Shown here one piece after another: positions 14,825 through 24,343 of a DNA stretch of 34,688 nt. Position 1 is the stretch's first letter; each line of letters starts with the position of its first letter. The position numbers were made by a program, and so were the translations under genes. This DNA is from JAZNQN01 sp045656005 (GTDB lineage: Bacteria; Bacillota; Clostridia; UMGS1883; UMGS1540): assembly GCA_045656005.1 (NCBI GenBank), contig JAZOQG010000037.1, positions 1-34,688 on the forward strand, in the 5' to 3' direction. The notes under the pieces were generated by a model. That model did no database searches. It was not told the DNA's origin and saw only the letters and a program-made list of their open reading frames with translations.

Positions 14825-16642
14825 TTATTCACCTTCATCTGGATTTTCTGCCGGTGCTTTGGTACTTTCCGGCTCTTTTGTAGGCTCAGGTGCTTTTGTG
14901 CTCTCCGGTGTAGGTTCGGGTGTCTTTTTTCCTCGGCTTAAAACAAGGTCTACACCTTCACCATCCTCAATATTTGCTCCTGATACGGGGGACTGCTGAA
15001 TAACAGTATCCTTTGGCTGGTCGCTGTCAATATAAGTGATTTCTCCAACCTCAAGTCCTCTGTTATGAAGAAGAATTCTCGCATTTTCAACTGTATTTCC
15101 AATGAGGTTAGGTGCAACCGTTTCCTTCTTTTCGGGGCCTTTGCTTACATAAACTGTTACCATAGTACTATCGGAAATTTTTGATTTTGCCTTCGGGTCA
15201 GTCTTTACAACTCTTCCTTCTTCTACTTCCTCATCAAAAATTTCTACGATTTCGTAGTCAATTTTCAAAGATTTAAGGTCAGCCTTAACGTCATCAGCCA
15301 TATCGTTTTTGTAATTTGACAAAACCATATGCTCCGTTCCTCGGCTTACAATGACTTCAATCTTGCCATCTTTCTTTATTTTTTCACCGCTTTCAGGCTC
15401 CTGTGAAATTATTTTGTCAACATCTACTTCTTCATTATACTCTCTTCCCTTAACAGATACATCAAGAGAATATTCCTCCGCCAGTTTTTCCGCTTCTTCA
15501 AGGGTAAGACCTGCAAAGCTTGGAACTTCAACTTTCGAAGATGTAAACTTAAATCCCAAAATATTTAAAAGAACTACCCCTAAAACAGCCACAATAACCA
15601 CAGAAGTTGCAATTGCGGCAATAATTGCAATTGTGTCTTCTTTTTTGCGTTTTTTAATATCCCTTGTATTTTCTTCTTTTTTAAGGTCCCTTCTTACCAC
15701 CTTAACTTCTTCATGCACTTCCTTGGAAATTCTTTCTTCTTCCTTGCTGATTTCTTCCGCAGTAGGCATTCTCTTTGTTACACACTTGTCGTCTTCTTCA
15801 TCGCTGTTATTTTTAACAACATTTCCGCCTTCAAGCACACTGCGAAGTGCCGCTGTGACCTCTGTGACACTCTGAAATCTCTTTGAAGGTTCTTTTTCCA
15901 TACATTTTAATATTATGTTTTCAAGAGACTGCGGTACATCAGGCGCAATGGCAGAAGGTGGTGTAGGCTCTTTCTGCAAGTGCTTTATAGCTACTGCAAC
16001 AGGAGTTTCTCCGTCAAAAGGGACTCTGCCCGTAGTCATTTCGTACATGCTTACACCGAGTGAATAAATATCGCTCTTCTCATCGGTAAATCCGCCTCTT
16101 GCCTGTTCGGGAGACGCATAGTGTACAGAACCTATGGCACCCACTCCCGCAATAGTGGTAGATGCCGACACCGCTCTTGCAAGACCGAAATCAGTAACCT
16201 TCAAAAGTCCTTCCTCGGTAATCATTATATTGTGGGGCTTTATATCATGGTGAATAATCTTTTTCGCATGAGCATGCTCAAGTGCCGATGCAATCTGTGT
16301 GCCAAAATCGACTATTTTCTCAATCGGCAACGGTCCATTATTCACAAGATATTCTTTTAAAGTTATACCCTCAACAAACTCCATCACTATGTAATGAAGT
16401 TTATTATGAATTCCAACATCATAAACTGATACAATATTCGGATGCGAAAGGCTTGCAGCAGCCTGCGCCTCTGTTTCAAATCTCTTTAAAAATTCAGCAT
16501 CCTCATTAAATTCTGCTCTGAGCATTTTTATCGCAACGTATCTGTTAAGCAGTCTGCACCGAGCCTTGTAAACAATTGCCATTCCGCCGGAGCCTATTTT
16601 TTCCAAAAGCTCATATCGGTTTCCAACAACACTTCCGCTCAT
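14825..16642 (-). CDS. prkC: PASTA-domain Ser/Thr protein kinase (PrkC/PknB type)
   Basis: This 605-residue membrane kinase senses cell-wall fragments or lipid II outside the cell and phosphorylates cytoplasmic targets. The kinase domain (about 8-270) has the glycine loop GSGGMAIVY (17-25), Lys39, catalytic loop HHDIKPHN (131-138, Asp133) and DFG (151-153). The usual HRD is HHD, so it is a non-RD kinase. A charged juxtamembrane region (about 270-335), one transmembrane helix (about 337-363) and three PASTA repeats (about 371-436, 437-502, 506-571) follow. The tail (573-605) is rich in Pro, Thr and Glu with repeated TKAPEP-like units. The ATG overlaps the prpC stop as ATGA, coupling kinase and phosphatase. 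Confidence 0.96.
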   Translation of the reverse strand: MSGSVVGNRYELLEKIGSGGMAIVYKARCRLLNRYVAIKMLRAEFNEDAEFLKRFETEAQAAASLSHPNIVSVYDVGIHNKLHYIVMEFVEGITLKEYLVNNGPLPIEKIVDFGTQIASALEHAHAKKIIHHDIKPHNIMITEEGLLKVTDFGLARAVSASTTIAGVGAIGSVHYASPEQARGGFTDEKSDIYSLGVSMYEMTTGRVPFDGETPVAVAIKHLQKEPTPPSAIAPDVPQSLENIILKCMEKEPSKRFQSVTEVTAALRSVLEGGNVVKNNSDEEDDKCVTKRMPTAEEISKEEERISKEVHEEVKVVRRDLKKEENTRDIKKRKKEDTIAIIAAIATSVVIVAVLGVVLLNILGFKFTSSKVEVPSFAGLTLEEAEKLAEEYSLDVSVKGREYNEEVDVDKIISQEPESGEKIKKDGKIEVIVSRGTEHMVLSNYKNDMADDVKADLKSLKIDYEIVEIFDEEVEEGRVVKTDPKAKSKISDSTMVTVYVSKGPEKKETVAPNLIGNTVENARILLHNRGLEVGEITYIDSDQPKDTVIQQSPVSGANIEDGEGVDLVLSRGKKTPEPTPESTKAPEPTKEPESTKAPAENPDEGE

Positions 16643-17391
16643 GCCATTTCCTCCTCATTTTTCGTATATCTTAATACTATTACTGTAATATTGTCAAGTC
16701 CGCCGTTTTCATTTGCTTTTTCTATAAGTCTTTTTGCCATATTGTCAAGGTTTCCTCCAGGCAATAAAACTTTTTTAATCGCAGTATCCGAAAGCATATT
16801 TGTAAGCCCGTCGCTGCACATTAAAATCATGTCACCATCAGAAAGCTTTAAAATGTCGAAATCCGACTCTATTCTCTCTTCCGTTCCAACGGCTCTTGTA
16901 ATCATGTGCTTTCCCGGATGGTTTTCAATTTCGCTTTTTGTTATGCTCCCATTTTTTAAAAGCTCTTCCATAAGAGTATGGTCAGTTGTAAGCTGGGTGA
17001 GATTATTGTCCCTGTAAAGATAAATTCTGCTGTCACCCACATGGCAGGTATAAAGCGTATCAAAATCTATAAAGCAGATATCGCAGGTTGTGCCCATGTC
17101 GCTATATTTGGGCATTACCTTTGCCCTTTTATATACAATTTTATTTGCATATACTATAGCCTCCTGCAAAAGAGCACGGGCCTTTTTGTCATCATTATCA
17201 AGACTAAAGTTTAGTTTTATGTACTTTTCAATACTGTTTGCGGCACTGCTGCTTGCAATGTCACCGCCTTCGTGTCCGCCCATTCCGTCACACAAAACGA
17301 AAAAGGTTGGCACATCAGGATTTACAGAGAAAAAATCCTGATTATTCTTTCTTACCTGACCCTTGTCTGTAAAAGCAGAAAATTCTATCAA
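16639..17391 (-). CDS. prpC: PP2C-type Ser/Thr phosphatase (PrpC/Stp family)
   Basis: PrpC reverses phosphorylation by the kinase encoded next to it. The 250-residue PPM-family protein has metal-binding motifs DKGQVRKNNQD (9-19, Asp19), CDGMGGHEGGD (34-44, Asp35), CSDGLTNML and GGLDNITVIV near the C-terminus. The start is a TTG at 17391, nine bases after a strong AGGAGG site; no better ATG exists nearby. The stop codon overlaps the prkC start. It follows rlmN by 31 bases. Confidence 0.95.
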   Translation of the reverse strand: MIEFSAFTDKGQVRKNNQDFFSVNPDVPTFFVLCDGMGGHEGGDIASSSAANSIEKYIKLNFSLDNDDKKARALLQEAIVYANKIVYKRAKVMPKYSDMGTTCDICFIDFDTLYTCHVGDSRIYLYRDNNLTQLTTDHTLMEELLKNGSITKSEIENHPGKHMITRAVGTEERIESDFDILKLSDGDMILMCSDGLTNMLSDTAIKKVLLPGGNLDNMAKRLIEKANENGGLDNITVIVLRYTKNEEEMA

Positions 17392-17422
17392 CCGAGCACA
17401 CCTCCTCTCTGCCCATTAAAAT

Positions 17423-18442
17423 TTAATTGTTTTTTGAAGTATATTCATTTCGGAGTTGACCGCAAGCGGCTGAAATATCAGCTCCCATTTCTCTGCGTAC
17501 TGTTGCATTAATTCCATTTTTCAAAAGAATATCACGAAAAGCCTCAACATTACGGCTTTTCTTTGCTTTTCTTTCTGCAACATAGTTTACGGGAATTAAA
17601 TTGACATGCTCGCTCCCGCCCCTTAAAAGAGTGCAAAGCTCATGAGCACAAGAGTCGCTGTCATTAACTCCGTCAATTAATGCGTATTCATAAGTTATTC
17701 TTCTTTTTGTTTTTTCAAAATATTCTCTGCACGCACCAATAAGAGTGTGAATATCATATTTTTTCGCAACAGGCATTATTTCTTTTCTTATCTCGTCATT
17801 TGGTGCATGAAGCGAAAGCGATAAATTAATGGGAATATTTTCATCGGCAAGTTTTAAAATACCAGGTACAAGACCGCATGTTGAAAGCGTTATATGCCTT
17901 GCTCCTATACATAAAGCATCCTCATGATTTGCAATTTTTATAAATTTTATTACATTATCATAATTATCAAAAGGCTCACCGCTGCCCATAAGTACAATAT
18001 TCGATATTCTTTGCCCTAAATCCTTTTTTGCAGCCATAATTTGTCCCGAAATTTCACTGGGAGATAAATTACGCTTCTTTCCTTTTAAGGTTGATGCGCA
18101 AAATGTGCATCCCATACTGCAGCCTACCTGCGTGGAAACGCACATGGAAAACCCGTGCTTATAGCTCATTACAACGCCTTCCACAACCTCGCCGTCACAC
18201 ATTTTGAAAAGGTATTTAACAGTGCCGTCAATCTGCGACACCCATTTTTCCGCAATAAGCGGAAGATATGTGTCAAAATCCTCTGAAAGTTTCGCTCTTA
18301 AGTTTTTTGAAATATCAGTCATTTCAGAAAATGGTACACCTTCATAAACGTGTTTGAAAACCTGTTTGGCACGAAATGCCTTTTCTCCCGCATTTTCAAA
18401 ATAACTTTTAAGTTCTTCTATTGTAAGGTCAAAAATATTCAT
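17423..18442 (-). CDS. rlmN: 23S rRNA (adenine2503-C2)/tRNA (A37) methyltransferase RlmN
   Basis: RlmN is a radical SAM enzyme that methylates C2 of A2503 in 23S rRNA and A37 in some tRNAs. From the chosen ATG it has 339 residues: N-terminal helical domain (1-90), cluster motif CSMGCTFC (108-115; Cys108, 112, 115), and catalytic cysteines Cys101 and Cys327 in the context ADISAACGQL. This is the housekeeping RlmN layout rather than a Cfr resistance protein. The frame is open 20 codons upstream inside rsmB, but the internal ATG one base after the rsmB stop, with AGAGGA before it, is the natural start. Confidence 0.94.
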   Translation of the reverse strand: MNIFDLTIEELKSYFENAGEKAFRAKQVFKHVYEGVPFSEMTDISKNLRAKLSEDFDTYLPLIAEKWVSQIDGTVKYLFKMCDGEVVEGVVMSYKHGFSMCVSTQVGCSMGCTFCASTLKGKKRNLSPSEISGQIMAAKKDLGQRISNIVLMGSGEPFDNYDNVIKFIKIANHEDALCIGARHITLSTCGLVPGILKLADENIPINLSLSLHAPNDEIRKEIMPVAKKYDIHTLIGACREYFEKTKRRITYEYALIDGVNDSDSCAHELCTLLRGGSEHVNLIPVNYVAERKAKKSRNVEAFRDILLKNGINATVRREMGADISAACGQLRNEYTSKNN

Positions 18443-18443
18443 T

Positions 18444-19697
18444 TTAGTTCCTCTTAAGTCTTGAAATAAAAAATCCGTCTGCACCGTCTTTCGGGAAAAC
18501 ATTTATATATTCCCCGTCCTTTGAAAAATCAGGATGTTTTTCTAGAAAAGCATCAACTATTTTTTCGTTTTCCTCTTCGTTTATAGTACAGGTACTGTAA
18601 AGGAGAGTGCCTCCGCTTTTAACATATAAAGCCGCACACTCTATAAGTTCTTTTTGTTCCTTTATAATTTCTTTTATGTCTTCATTCGTTCTCTCCCACT
18701 TGATTTCAGGCTTTTTCTTAATTATTCCAAGTCCCGAACAAGGGGCATCAAGAAGCACCTTGTCAAATTTTCCGAATAAACTTTCGTCTTTTTCTTTTCC
18801 GTTATGCACGTAAGTCTTTATATTTGAAAGTGAAAGTCTTTTTGCATTTTCCTCAATGAGTCTGATTTTGTGCTCATAAATATCCCATGCCACAACTTCT
18901 TTTGCCCGCTCTGCCATATGAGTTGTTTTTCCGCCGGGGGCTGCACACATGTCAAGGCAGATGTCCCCCTCTTTTATGTCCATTTCCAAAACCGCAAGCT
19001 GGGCCGCTCCGTCCTGAACTATGAAATGCCCCTCTGAAAAACCTTCTATCTTCGAAACACTTCCCATAGGAGGAAGTATAACAGATGATGGGCAAATTCC
19101 TTCTCTGCCGCCGCATTTTCCCATAAACTCTTCTCGGGTTGTTTTTTTACTGTTTATGCGAACTGTCATTGCAGGAGGCATATTAAGAGAAGATAAAAGC
19201 TTTTCGCATTTTTCCCTCCCAAACCTTGAAAGCCACATTGAAACCATGTATTCCTGAAAAGAATATTTTACAGACAAGTATTTTATTTCGTCTTTTTCTA
19301 AAGGGAGCTTTTCCCCTTCTCGAAGGTATGTACGAAGGAGGGCATTTACAAATCCCGCTGAGCGGTTTGCTTTCTTCTTCGCAAGCTTTACCCCTTCGTT
19401 TACTGCCGCACTTTCGGGCACTTTATCCATAAATTTAATCTGGTATATGGAAATGCGCAAAATATTTAAAACCTGTGTCGAAATCTTTTTAAGAGGGTTT
19501 TTCGAATAGCTTTCAATCTGAAAATCAAGATATTTAAGGTTTGTCAGAACACCGTAAACAATATTTGTCACAAAGGCTTTGTCCCTGCCATCAAAATCGC
19601 TTTCGGAAAGAAAGGTATCAAGTGCATGGCTCGAATATGCCTTATCTTCAAAAATCTTTTTTAAAACGGCGTATGCCTTTCCCCTTGTATCAGCCAA
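18444..19697 (-). CDS. rsmB: 16S rRNA (cytosine967-C5)-methyltransferase
   Basis: RsmB methylates C967 of 16S rRNA. The protein has an N-terminal NusB-like RNA-binding domain (about 1-130) and a C-terminal Rossmann methyltransferase with CAAPGGKTTH (251-260), DAPCSG (317-322, Cys320) and YSTC (367-370, Cys370), the pair of catalytic cysteines. I place the start at a TTG (19697): AGAAGGAGAG lies 6 bases before it, inside the last codons of the Zn peptidase gene, and the residues that follow (ADTRGKAY) match family N-termini. An upstream ATG exists, but its first ten codons lie inside the neighbouring gene. Confidence 0.92.
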   Translation of the reverse strand: MADTRGKAYAVLKKIFEDKAYSSHALDTFLSESDFDGRDKAFVTNIVYGVLTNLKYLDFQIESYSKNPLKKISTQVLNILRISIYQIKFMDKVPESAAVNEGVKLAKKKANRSAGFVNALLRTYLREGEKLPLEKDEIKYLSVKYSFQEYMVSMWLSRFGREKCEKLLSSLNMPPAMTVRINSKKTTREEFMGKCGGREGICPSSVILPPMGSVSKIEGFSEGHFIVQDGAAQLAVLEMDIKEGDICLDMCAAPGGKTTHMAERAKEVVAWDIYEHKIRLIEENAKRLSLSNIKTYVHNGKEKDESLFGKFDKVLLDAPCSGLGIIKKKPEIKWERTNEDIKEIIKEQKELIECAALYVKSGGTLLYSTCTINEEENEKIVDAFLEKHPDFSKDGEYINVFPKDGADGFFISRLKRN

Positions 19698-19698
19698 A

Positions 19699-20379
19699 TT
19701 AATCTCTCCTTCTGCCGGAAATGCCAATAAGTCTTATAAGCTGAAGTGCCGCCATTGCCGCAGACGCAACATAAGTCATGGCAGCGGCTGACAAAACTCT
19801 TTTAGCTCCCCCTATTTCTTCCTCCGACAAAATGTCCGCCTCTCTTATCATTTTTATAGCGCGGCGGCTTGCGTTAAACTCAACGGGAAGTGTTACTATC
19901 TGAAATAAAACTGCAGCCGAAAAAAGAATTATTCCTACATCTACCAAAGGACCGATAGAGAGCAAAAGTCCTAAAAAGAAAAGCGGCATTGCGGCAGATG
20001 ACGATATTTGAGCCAATGGCAAAATAAGATTGCGAAGTTTAATCCCTGCATATCCATTGGCATGCTGAATTGCGTGTCCTGCCTCATGTGCGGCAATTCC
20101 GACTGCGGCAATACTGCCCTGCCCGTAAACCCCGTCGGATAAATTTAAGTTTTTGTTTCGTGGGTTAAAGTTGTCTGTGAGATTTCCACCAATGTGATTT
20201 ACCGAAACTGCAGAAACCCCTGCCACATTTAAAATTTTTCTTGCGGCATCTGCCCCTGTTATATGGCGCATATTTGGTATCTGCGAATATTTCTGAAATG
20301 CCGAATTTACTTTCCATTGTGCCCAAAGGCTTAATATAAGTGCCGGTAAAAGCAAAATATCATACTGTGAAAAAAACAT
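19699..20379 (-). CDS. YugP-type neutral zinc metallopeptidase (Zn_peptidase_2)
   Basis: This 226-residue membrane protein has a short N-terminal hydrophobic segment (6-22), the zinc motif HEAGH (98-102; His98, Glu99, His102) and a distal VEFNASRRA (166-174) that may supply the third ligand Glu167. Hydrophobic stretches lie at about 115-162 and 195-215. The layout matches the YugP family (Pfam PF04298), a membrane protease of unknown substrate; related HtpX proteins act in membrane protein quality control. Its last codons contain the ribosome binding site for rsmB, so the two are tightly coupled. It starts 3 bases after the fmt stop. Confidence 0.9.
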   Translation of the reverse strand: MFFSQYDILLLPALILSLWAQWKVNSAFQKYSQIPNMRHITGADAARKILNVAGVSAVSVNHIGGNLTDNFNPRNKNLNLSDGVYGQGSIAAVGIAAHEAGHAIQHANGYAGIKLRNLILPLAQISSSAAMPLFFLGLLLSIGPLVDVGIILFSAAVLFQIVTLPVEFNASRRAIKMIREADILSEEEIGGAKRVLSAAAMTYVASAAMAALQLIRLIGISGRRRD

Positions 20380-20382
20380 ATC

Positions 20383-21312
20383 TTATTCTCCTATAACGTC
20401 TCCGACTTTGAAAAGTTCAGAATTACCTCTGGCGAAATCGCAAAATTTCATTCTTTTTTTGTTTTCGGGCTGAAGTTCAAAAATTCTGATGCTTCCCTCA
20501 CCGCATCCGACTAAAAGACTCTCTCCTGCCTCAAGAATTTCTCCTGCGCTTCCACACTTCTCTTCTTTTTTCGAGGTGTATATTTTAAATCTTTTCCCCT
20601 TTGCAAAAGAATATGCACAAGGCCACGGGTCAAACCCTCTTATAAGGTTTATTATATTATCTGCACTTTCATTCCAGTTTATGTTACCCATTTCTTTTGT
20701 AAGCTGGGTAGTATAGGTTGCCTCTTCTTCGTTTTGAACTTCTCTTTTTGCGGTTCCTTCAGAAATCGCATCAAGAGTTTCAAGTAAAAGCGATGCACCA
20801 AGGCTTGCGAGCTTATCGTGAAGTGTTCCTGCGTTGTCACTTTCTTCTATTGGAATGCTTTTTTTCAAAATCATGTCACCCGTGTCCATTCCCTTTGCCA
20901 TATACATTGAGGTTACACCCGTCACCTTTTCGCCTTTTAAAATACTAAACTGAATTGGTGCCGCACCGCGATATTTTGGAAGAAGCGAACCATGAATATT
21001 AATGCATCCGTATTTAGGGAAATTTAAAACATATTCAGGAAGCAGTTTTCCGTAAGCCACAACTATTATTATATCAGGATTTATCTCTTTTAAAAGTCCT
21101 TCTATAACACCATTTTTAAGTGTTTCAGGATGATAGCATGGTATATTTTCATCCTCTGCAACCTGTGCCACAGGAGTATTAACCACCTTCATTCCGCGGT
21201 TTTTCGGCTTGTTCGGCTGAGAGATTACAGCCGCAACATCTCTTTTGTCATTTATAAGCGCTTTAAGGCTCTCCGCTGCAAAATCGGGAGTTCCCATAAA
21301 AAGAATTTTCAT
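20383..21312 (-). CDS. fmt: Methionyl-tRNA formyltransferase
   Basis: Fmt formylates Met-tRNA(fMet) with 10-formyl-tetrahydrofolate for translation initiation. The 309-residue protein has the N-terminal GTPDFA (7-12), the catalytic segment INIHGSLLPKYRG (104-116; Asn105, His107), Asp143 in GMDTGDM and a C-terminal OB-like domain. It follows def by 21 bases in the common order priA-def-fmt, so formylase and deformylase are co-expressed. No anomalies. Confidence 0.97.
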   Translation of the reverse strand: MKILFMGTPDFAAESLKALINDKRDVAAVISQPNKPKNRGMKVVNTPVAQVAEDENIPCYHPETLKNGVIEGLLKEINPDIIIVVAYGKLLPEYVLNFPKYGCINIHGSLLPKYRGAAPIQFSILKGEKVTGVTSMYMAKGMDTGDMILKKSIPIEESDNAGTLHDKLASLGASLLLETLDAISEGTAKREVQNEEEATYTTQLTKEMGNINWNESADNIINLIRGFDPWPCAYSFAKGKRFKIYTSKKEEKCGSAGEILEAGESLLVGCGEGSIRIFELQPENKKRMKFCDFARGNSELFKVGDVIGE

Positions 21313-21333
21313 AATATCAATAATACCTTCCTC

Positions 21334-21795
21334 TTATTCTTCATACTTACTTCGGAGGTTCTCTGCCCTGTCAACAAATATAATTCCGTCAAGATGGTCT
21401 ATCTCGTGGCAGATAGCTTTTGCAAAATAATCGTGTGCTTCGAGCAAAAATTCTTCGCCCTTGCGGTTATATGCACGTACCTTTACAAAAGTAGGTCTTG
21501 TAACATCACCTATTTTGTCAGGAACACTTAAGCATCCTTCAACCATAGTGTTCGCACCGCTTTGTTCTATGATTTCAGGATTTATAAATTCAAAAAGTCC
21601 GTCACCGATATCTACTATCACAACTCTTCTGAGTATCCCTACCTGCGGTGCGGCAAGTCCCACTCCGTCACGGCTTCGCATGGTTTCCTCCATGTCATCG
21701 AGAAGCTGAAGTATCCTGTCATCAATTACCTCTACCTTTCTCGATTTCTTTCTTAAAAGGTCATCTCCTAAAACTCTGATATTTCTAAGTGACAT
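21334..21795 (-). CDS. def: Peptide deformylase
   Basis: Def removes the formyl group from the N-terminus of new proteins. The 153-residue metalloenzyme has all three motifs: GVGLAAPQVG (44-53), EGCLS (86-90, metal ligand Cys88) and HEIDH (130-134, two His ligands and catalytic Glu131). The short C-terminal tail is usual for type 1 enzymes. AAAGGAG precedes the ATG. It lies 11 bases after priA and just before fmt. Confidence 0.97.
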   Translation of the reverse strand: MSLRNIRVLGDDLLRKKSRKVEVIDDRILQLLDDMEETMRSRDGVGLAAPQVGILRRVVIVDIGDGLFEFINPEIIEQSGANTMVEGCLSVPDKIGDVTRPTFVKVRAYNRKGEEFLLEAHDYFAKAICHEIDHLDGIIFVDRAENLRSKYEE

Positions 21796-21806
21796 AGTTT
21801 TCTCCT

Positions 21807-24203
21807 TTAAATGTAATTTGGATTTATTTCCGTTATTATTGACGGATTGTTTTCTTTTTCAAGTATATTTCTTATTTTGTCCGATATTTTATCATCATAT
21901 CGGCATTTAAACCAGAAATGCCATCTGTATTTGTTTTTAATCTTGTCAACCATGCACGGGACGGGAGAATAAAAACAAATTCCCAAAAAATCTGAAAGCT
22001 CACTTTCAAACTTTTTGTAAAGCTCTGTGGTTTTATCACGAACCCACGCCTGCTCGTCACCAAACACCACGATATTTATTATATCACAAAACGGCGGATA
22101 GTTAAGTATTTTTCGCATTTTTATTTCGTCTTCATAAAAGCCGGTATAATCATGCTTTGAGGCATACTTTATGGCCCAATTGTCAGGAGAGTAGGTCTGA
22201 ATTACTGTTCTTCCCTTTTTCTCCCCCCTGCCGCCTCTGCCTGAAACCTGTGTTATAAGGTCAAACGTTTTTTCCGCCGCACGATAGTCTCCCATATTAA
22301 GAAGCTGGTCTGCCGCAAGCACACCCACTAAGGTTACATTTTCAAAGTCAAGCCCTTTTGCAACCATCTGTGTGCCGAGTAGTATATCAACCCCGTCATG
22401 TCGGAAGGAGTCGAGTATTTTCTCATGTGCACCTTTTTTTCCTGTGGTGTCAACATCCATTCGAAGGACTGTTGCGCCTCCGAATTCCTCTTCAATCTTT
22501 TCTTCGATTTTTTGTGTGCCCGTTCCAAAACCTTTTATGTTCTTGCTTCCGCAAACAGGACAAACCGTAGGAAGCGATTCTTTGTGTCCGCAGTAGTGAC
22601 ACATAAGGCTTTCGCCAAAGCTATGATATGTGAGAGAAATATTGCATGAGGGACAGCCTATCGCCTCACCGCAGTCACGGCAGGATATGAAGGTTGAATA
22701 TCCCCTTCTGTTTAAGAAAAGAATTGTTTGTTCGTCTTTTGAAAGATTTTTTAAAAGCTCTTCTCTCAAAATTGATGATATGGGACTACGATTTCCCGCT
22801 TTAAGCTCCTCACGCATATCGGCTATAATCGATACGGGCAATGAGGCACCGTTAAATCTCTCGGTAATTTCAAGGAGATTATAAATCCCCTGCTTTCCTT
22901 TATAGTAATCCGAAATGCGTGGTGTTGCCGATGCGAAAAGCACCTTTGCCCCCGTACTTTTTGCACGAAGAATTGCTACTTCTCTCGCATCATAACGTAC
23001 ACCGCTTTCGGATTTATACGTATCTTCATGCTCCTCGTCAACAATAATTATTCCAATGTTGTCACTCGGAGCGAAAATGGCAGAACGTGCGCCTATTATA
23101 ACAGAAGCCTCGCCTCTTTTTATTGTCATCCACTCATCAAAACGTTCTCCGTCTGAAAGTTTACTGTGCATAAGTGCTACTCTTTCGCCGAAAACCTTAA
23201 TAAATCTTCCCACCATCTGATGAGTGAGCGAAATCTCAGGTACCAGTAAAAGCGCCGTTTTTCCGCTTTTTAAAACATTTTCAATAACATTTATATAAAT
23301 TTGTGTTTTTCCGCTTCCTGTAACTCCGCGAAGAAGATATGGCTTTTCAGCATTTCCCGAAATTATTTTGTCAGCAATTTCCTTCTGCTTTTTGGAAAGA
23401 GTGTCCATATTGCTTTTTTCACACGAAACTTCGTAAGGAGCTCTTTTTTTCTCCAGAATTTTTTTTCCTACAATCCCCTTATTCATAAGGCACTTCACAG
23501 TTTGGCTGCTGCAACCTGCAAACATACATAAATCTGGCATTGAAAGATATTCAGTTTCGTTTAAAACTTTAATGGCTCGCCTTTGCGCCGCAGCATTTTT
23601 GGGGATTTTTGATAAATCCACATCTTTTTTTTCCAGAAAATAAACGGCGGAAAACTTTATTTCTTCTTTATCGTGCCACTTAAATTCAGCGTTTATAACT
23701 CCTGCCCTTTCAAGTTCTTTTAAATGAGTTCTTATGTTTCCGCCAAAGTTTTCTTTCAAAACTTCGTATTTAATTTTTCCTGATTCTTTTATTTTTTCAT
23801 ATATTTTTCTGCACATTTGATTTGGAAAATCATTACTATCTTCCAAAACTTCATAAACCTCGTCAATATCAGTTTTTGCACCGACGGGCAAAAAGAGCCT
23901 TATTGCCTCCATAAACGAGCAGAAATATCTGTTTTTTATGCGAAATGCCTCAACCATTCTTTGTCTTGATAAAAGCGGCTCGCTGTCTAGTACATCGCAT
24001 ATTTCCTTTAATTTTTCTATTTTATATTCCGAATTTTCCGACACAGACAAAATAAACCCAATGCGCCTTTTATCTCCGTTTCCGAATGGCACCGAGCATC
24101 TCACTCCTGCCTGTGCCTTTTTTTCAAGACGCGGCGGTATAATATATTCAAATATTCTGTCAACAATTGAAGTTTTTGTGTCAACTGCAACTTTTGCTAT
24201 CAT
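21807..24203 (-). CDS. priA: Primosomal protein N' (replication restart helicase PriA)
   Basis: PriA recognises stalled or repaired replication forks and reloads the replisome. The 798-residue protein has an N-terminal DNA-binding domain (about 1-105), a winged-helix-like segment, Walker A GVTGSGKT (293-300), DEEH (389-392), and the zinc-binding insertion with Cys508, 511, 517, 520, 535, 538, 548 and 551. The helicase C-terminal part includes a GTQMVAKGLDF motif. The ATG follows GGGTGA. The 238 bases before it hold a hairpin (24221-24251) and a degenerate repeat, so priA may need its own promoter, which I could not identify with confidence. Confidence 0.97.
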   Translation of the reverse strand: MIAKVAVDTKTSIVDRIFEYIIPPRLEKKAQAGVRCSVPFGNGDKRRIGFILSVSENSEYKIEKLKEICDVLDSEPLLSRQRMVEAFRIKNRYFCSFMEAIRLFLPVGAKTDIDEVYEVLEDSNDFPNQMCRKIYEKIKESGKIKYEVLKENFGGNIRTHLKELERAGVINAEFKWHDKEEIKFSAVYFLEKKDVDLSKIPKNAAAQRRAIKVLNETEYLSMPDLCMFAGCSSQTVKCLMNKGIVGKKILEKKRAPYEVSCEKSNMDTLSKKQKEIADKIISGNAEKPYLLRGVTGSGKTQIYINVIENVLKSGKTALLLVPEISLTHQMVGRFIKVFGERVALMHSKLSDGERFDEWMTIKRGEASVIIGARSAIFAPSDNIGIIIVDEEHEDTYKSESGVRYDAREVAILRAKSTGAKVLFASATPRISDYYKGKQGIYNLLEITERFNGASLPVSIIADMREELKAGNRSPISSILREELLKNLSKDEQTILFLNRRGYSTFISCRDCGEAIGCPSCNISLTYHSFGESLMCHYCGHKESLPTVCPVCGSKNIKGFGTGTQKIEEKIEEEFGGATVLRMDVDTTGKKGAHEKILDSFRHDGVDILLGTQMVAKGLDFENVTLVGVLAADQLLNMGDYRAAEKTFDLITQVSGRGGRGEKKGRTVIQTYSPDNWAIKYASKHDYTGFYEDEIKMRKILNYPPFCDIINIVVFGDEQAWVRDKTTELYKKFESELSDFLGICFYSPVPCMVDKIKNKYRWHFWFKCRYDDKISDKIRNILEKENNPSIITEINPNYI

Positions 24204-24220
24204 AATATATCACCCAAAAC

Positions 24221-24251
24221 GGGGTGCAAAAAACTTAATTTTTTACACCCC
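24221..24251 (-). terminator. Terminator-like hairpin upstream of priA
   Basis: On the minus strand GGGGTGTAAAAAA pairs with TTTTTTGCACCCC (13 pairs, one wobble) around five bases. It starts 17 bases before the priA ATG, in the same sequence family as 5034-5062 and 2837-2869. It could end the rsfS-rpoZ transcript or form a hairpin in the priA leader. Confidence 0.5.
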
Positions 24252-24317
24252 ATATTTTCTAATACTATAATTTAGGGATAGGAAAAAATGTTCGTAACAA
24301 AAAGGGTTTAAATTTAA

Positions 24318-24339
24318 GAAAAATCAATTTTGATTTTTC
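24318..24339. repeat. Perfect inverted repeat next to the clostridial repeat element
   Basis: Nine-base arms GAAAAATCA and TGATTTTTC enclose a four-base loop. It lies 4 bases from the palindromic element at 24344-24395 and may be part of the same element. Confidence 0.6.
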
Positions 24340-24343
24340 AACA

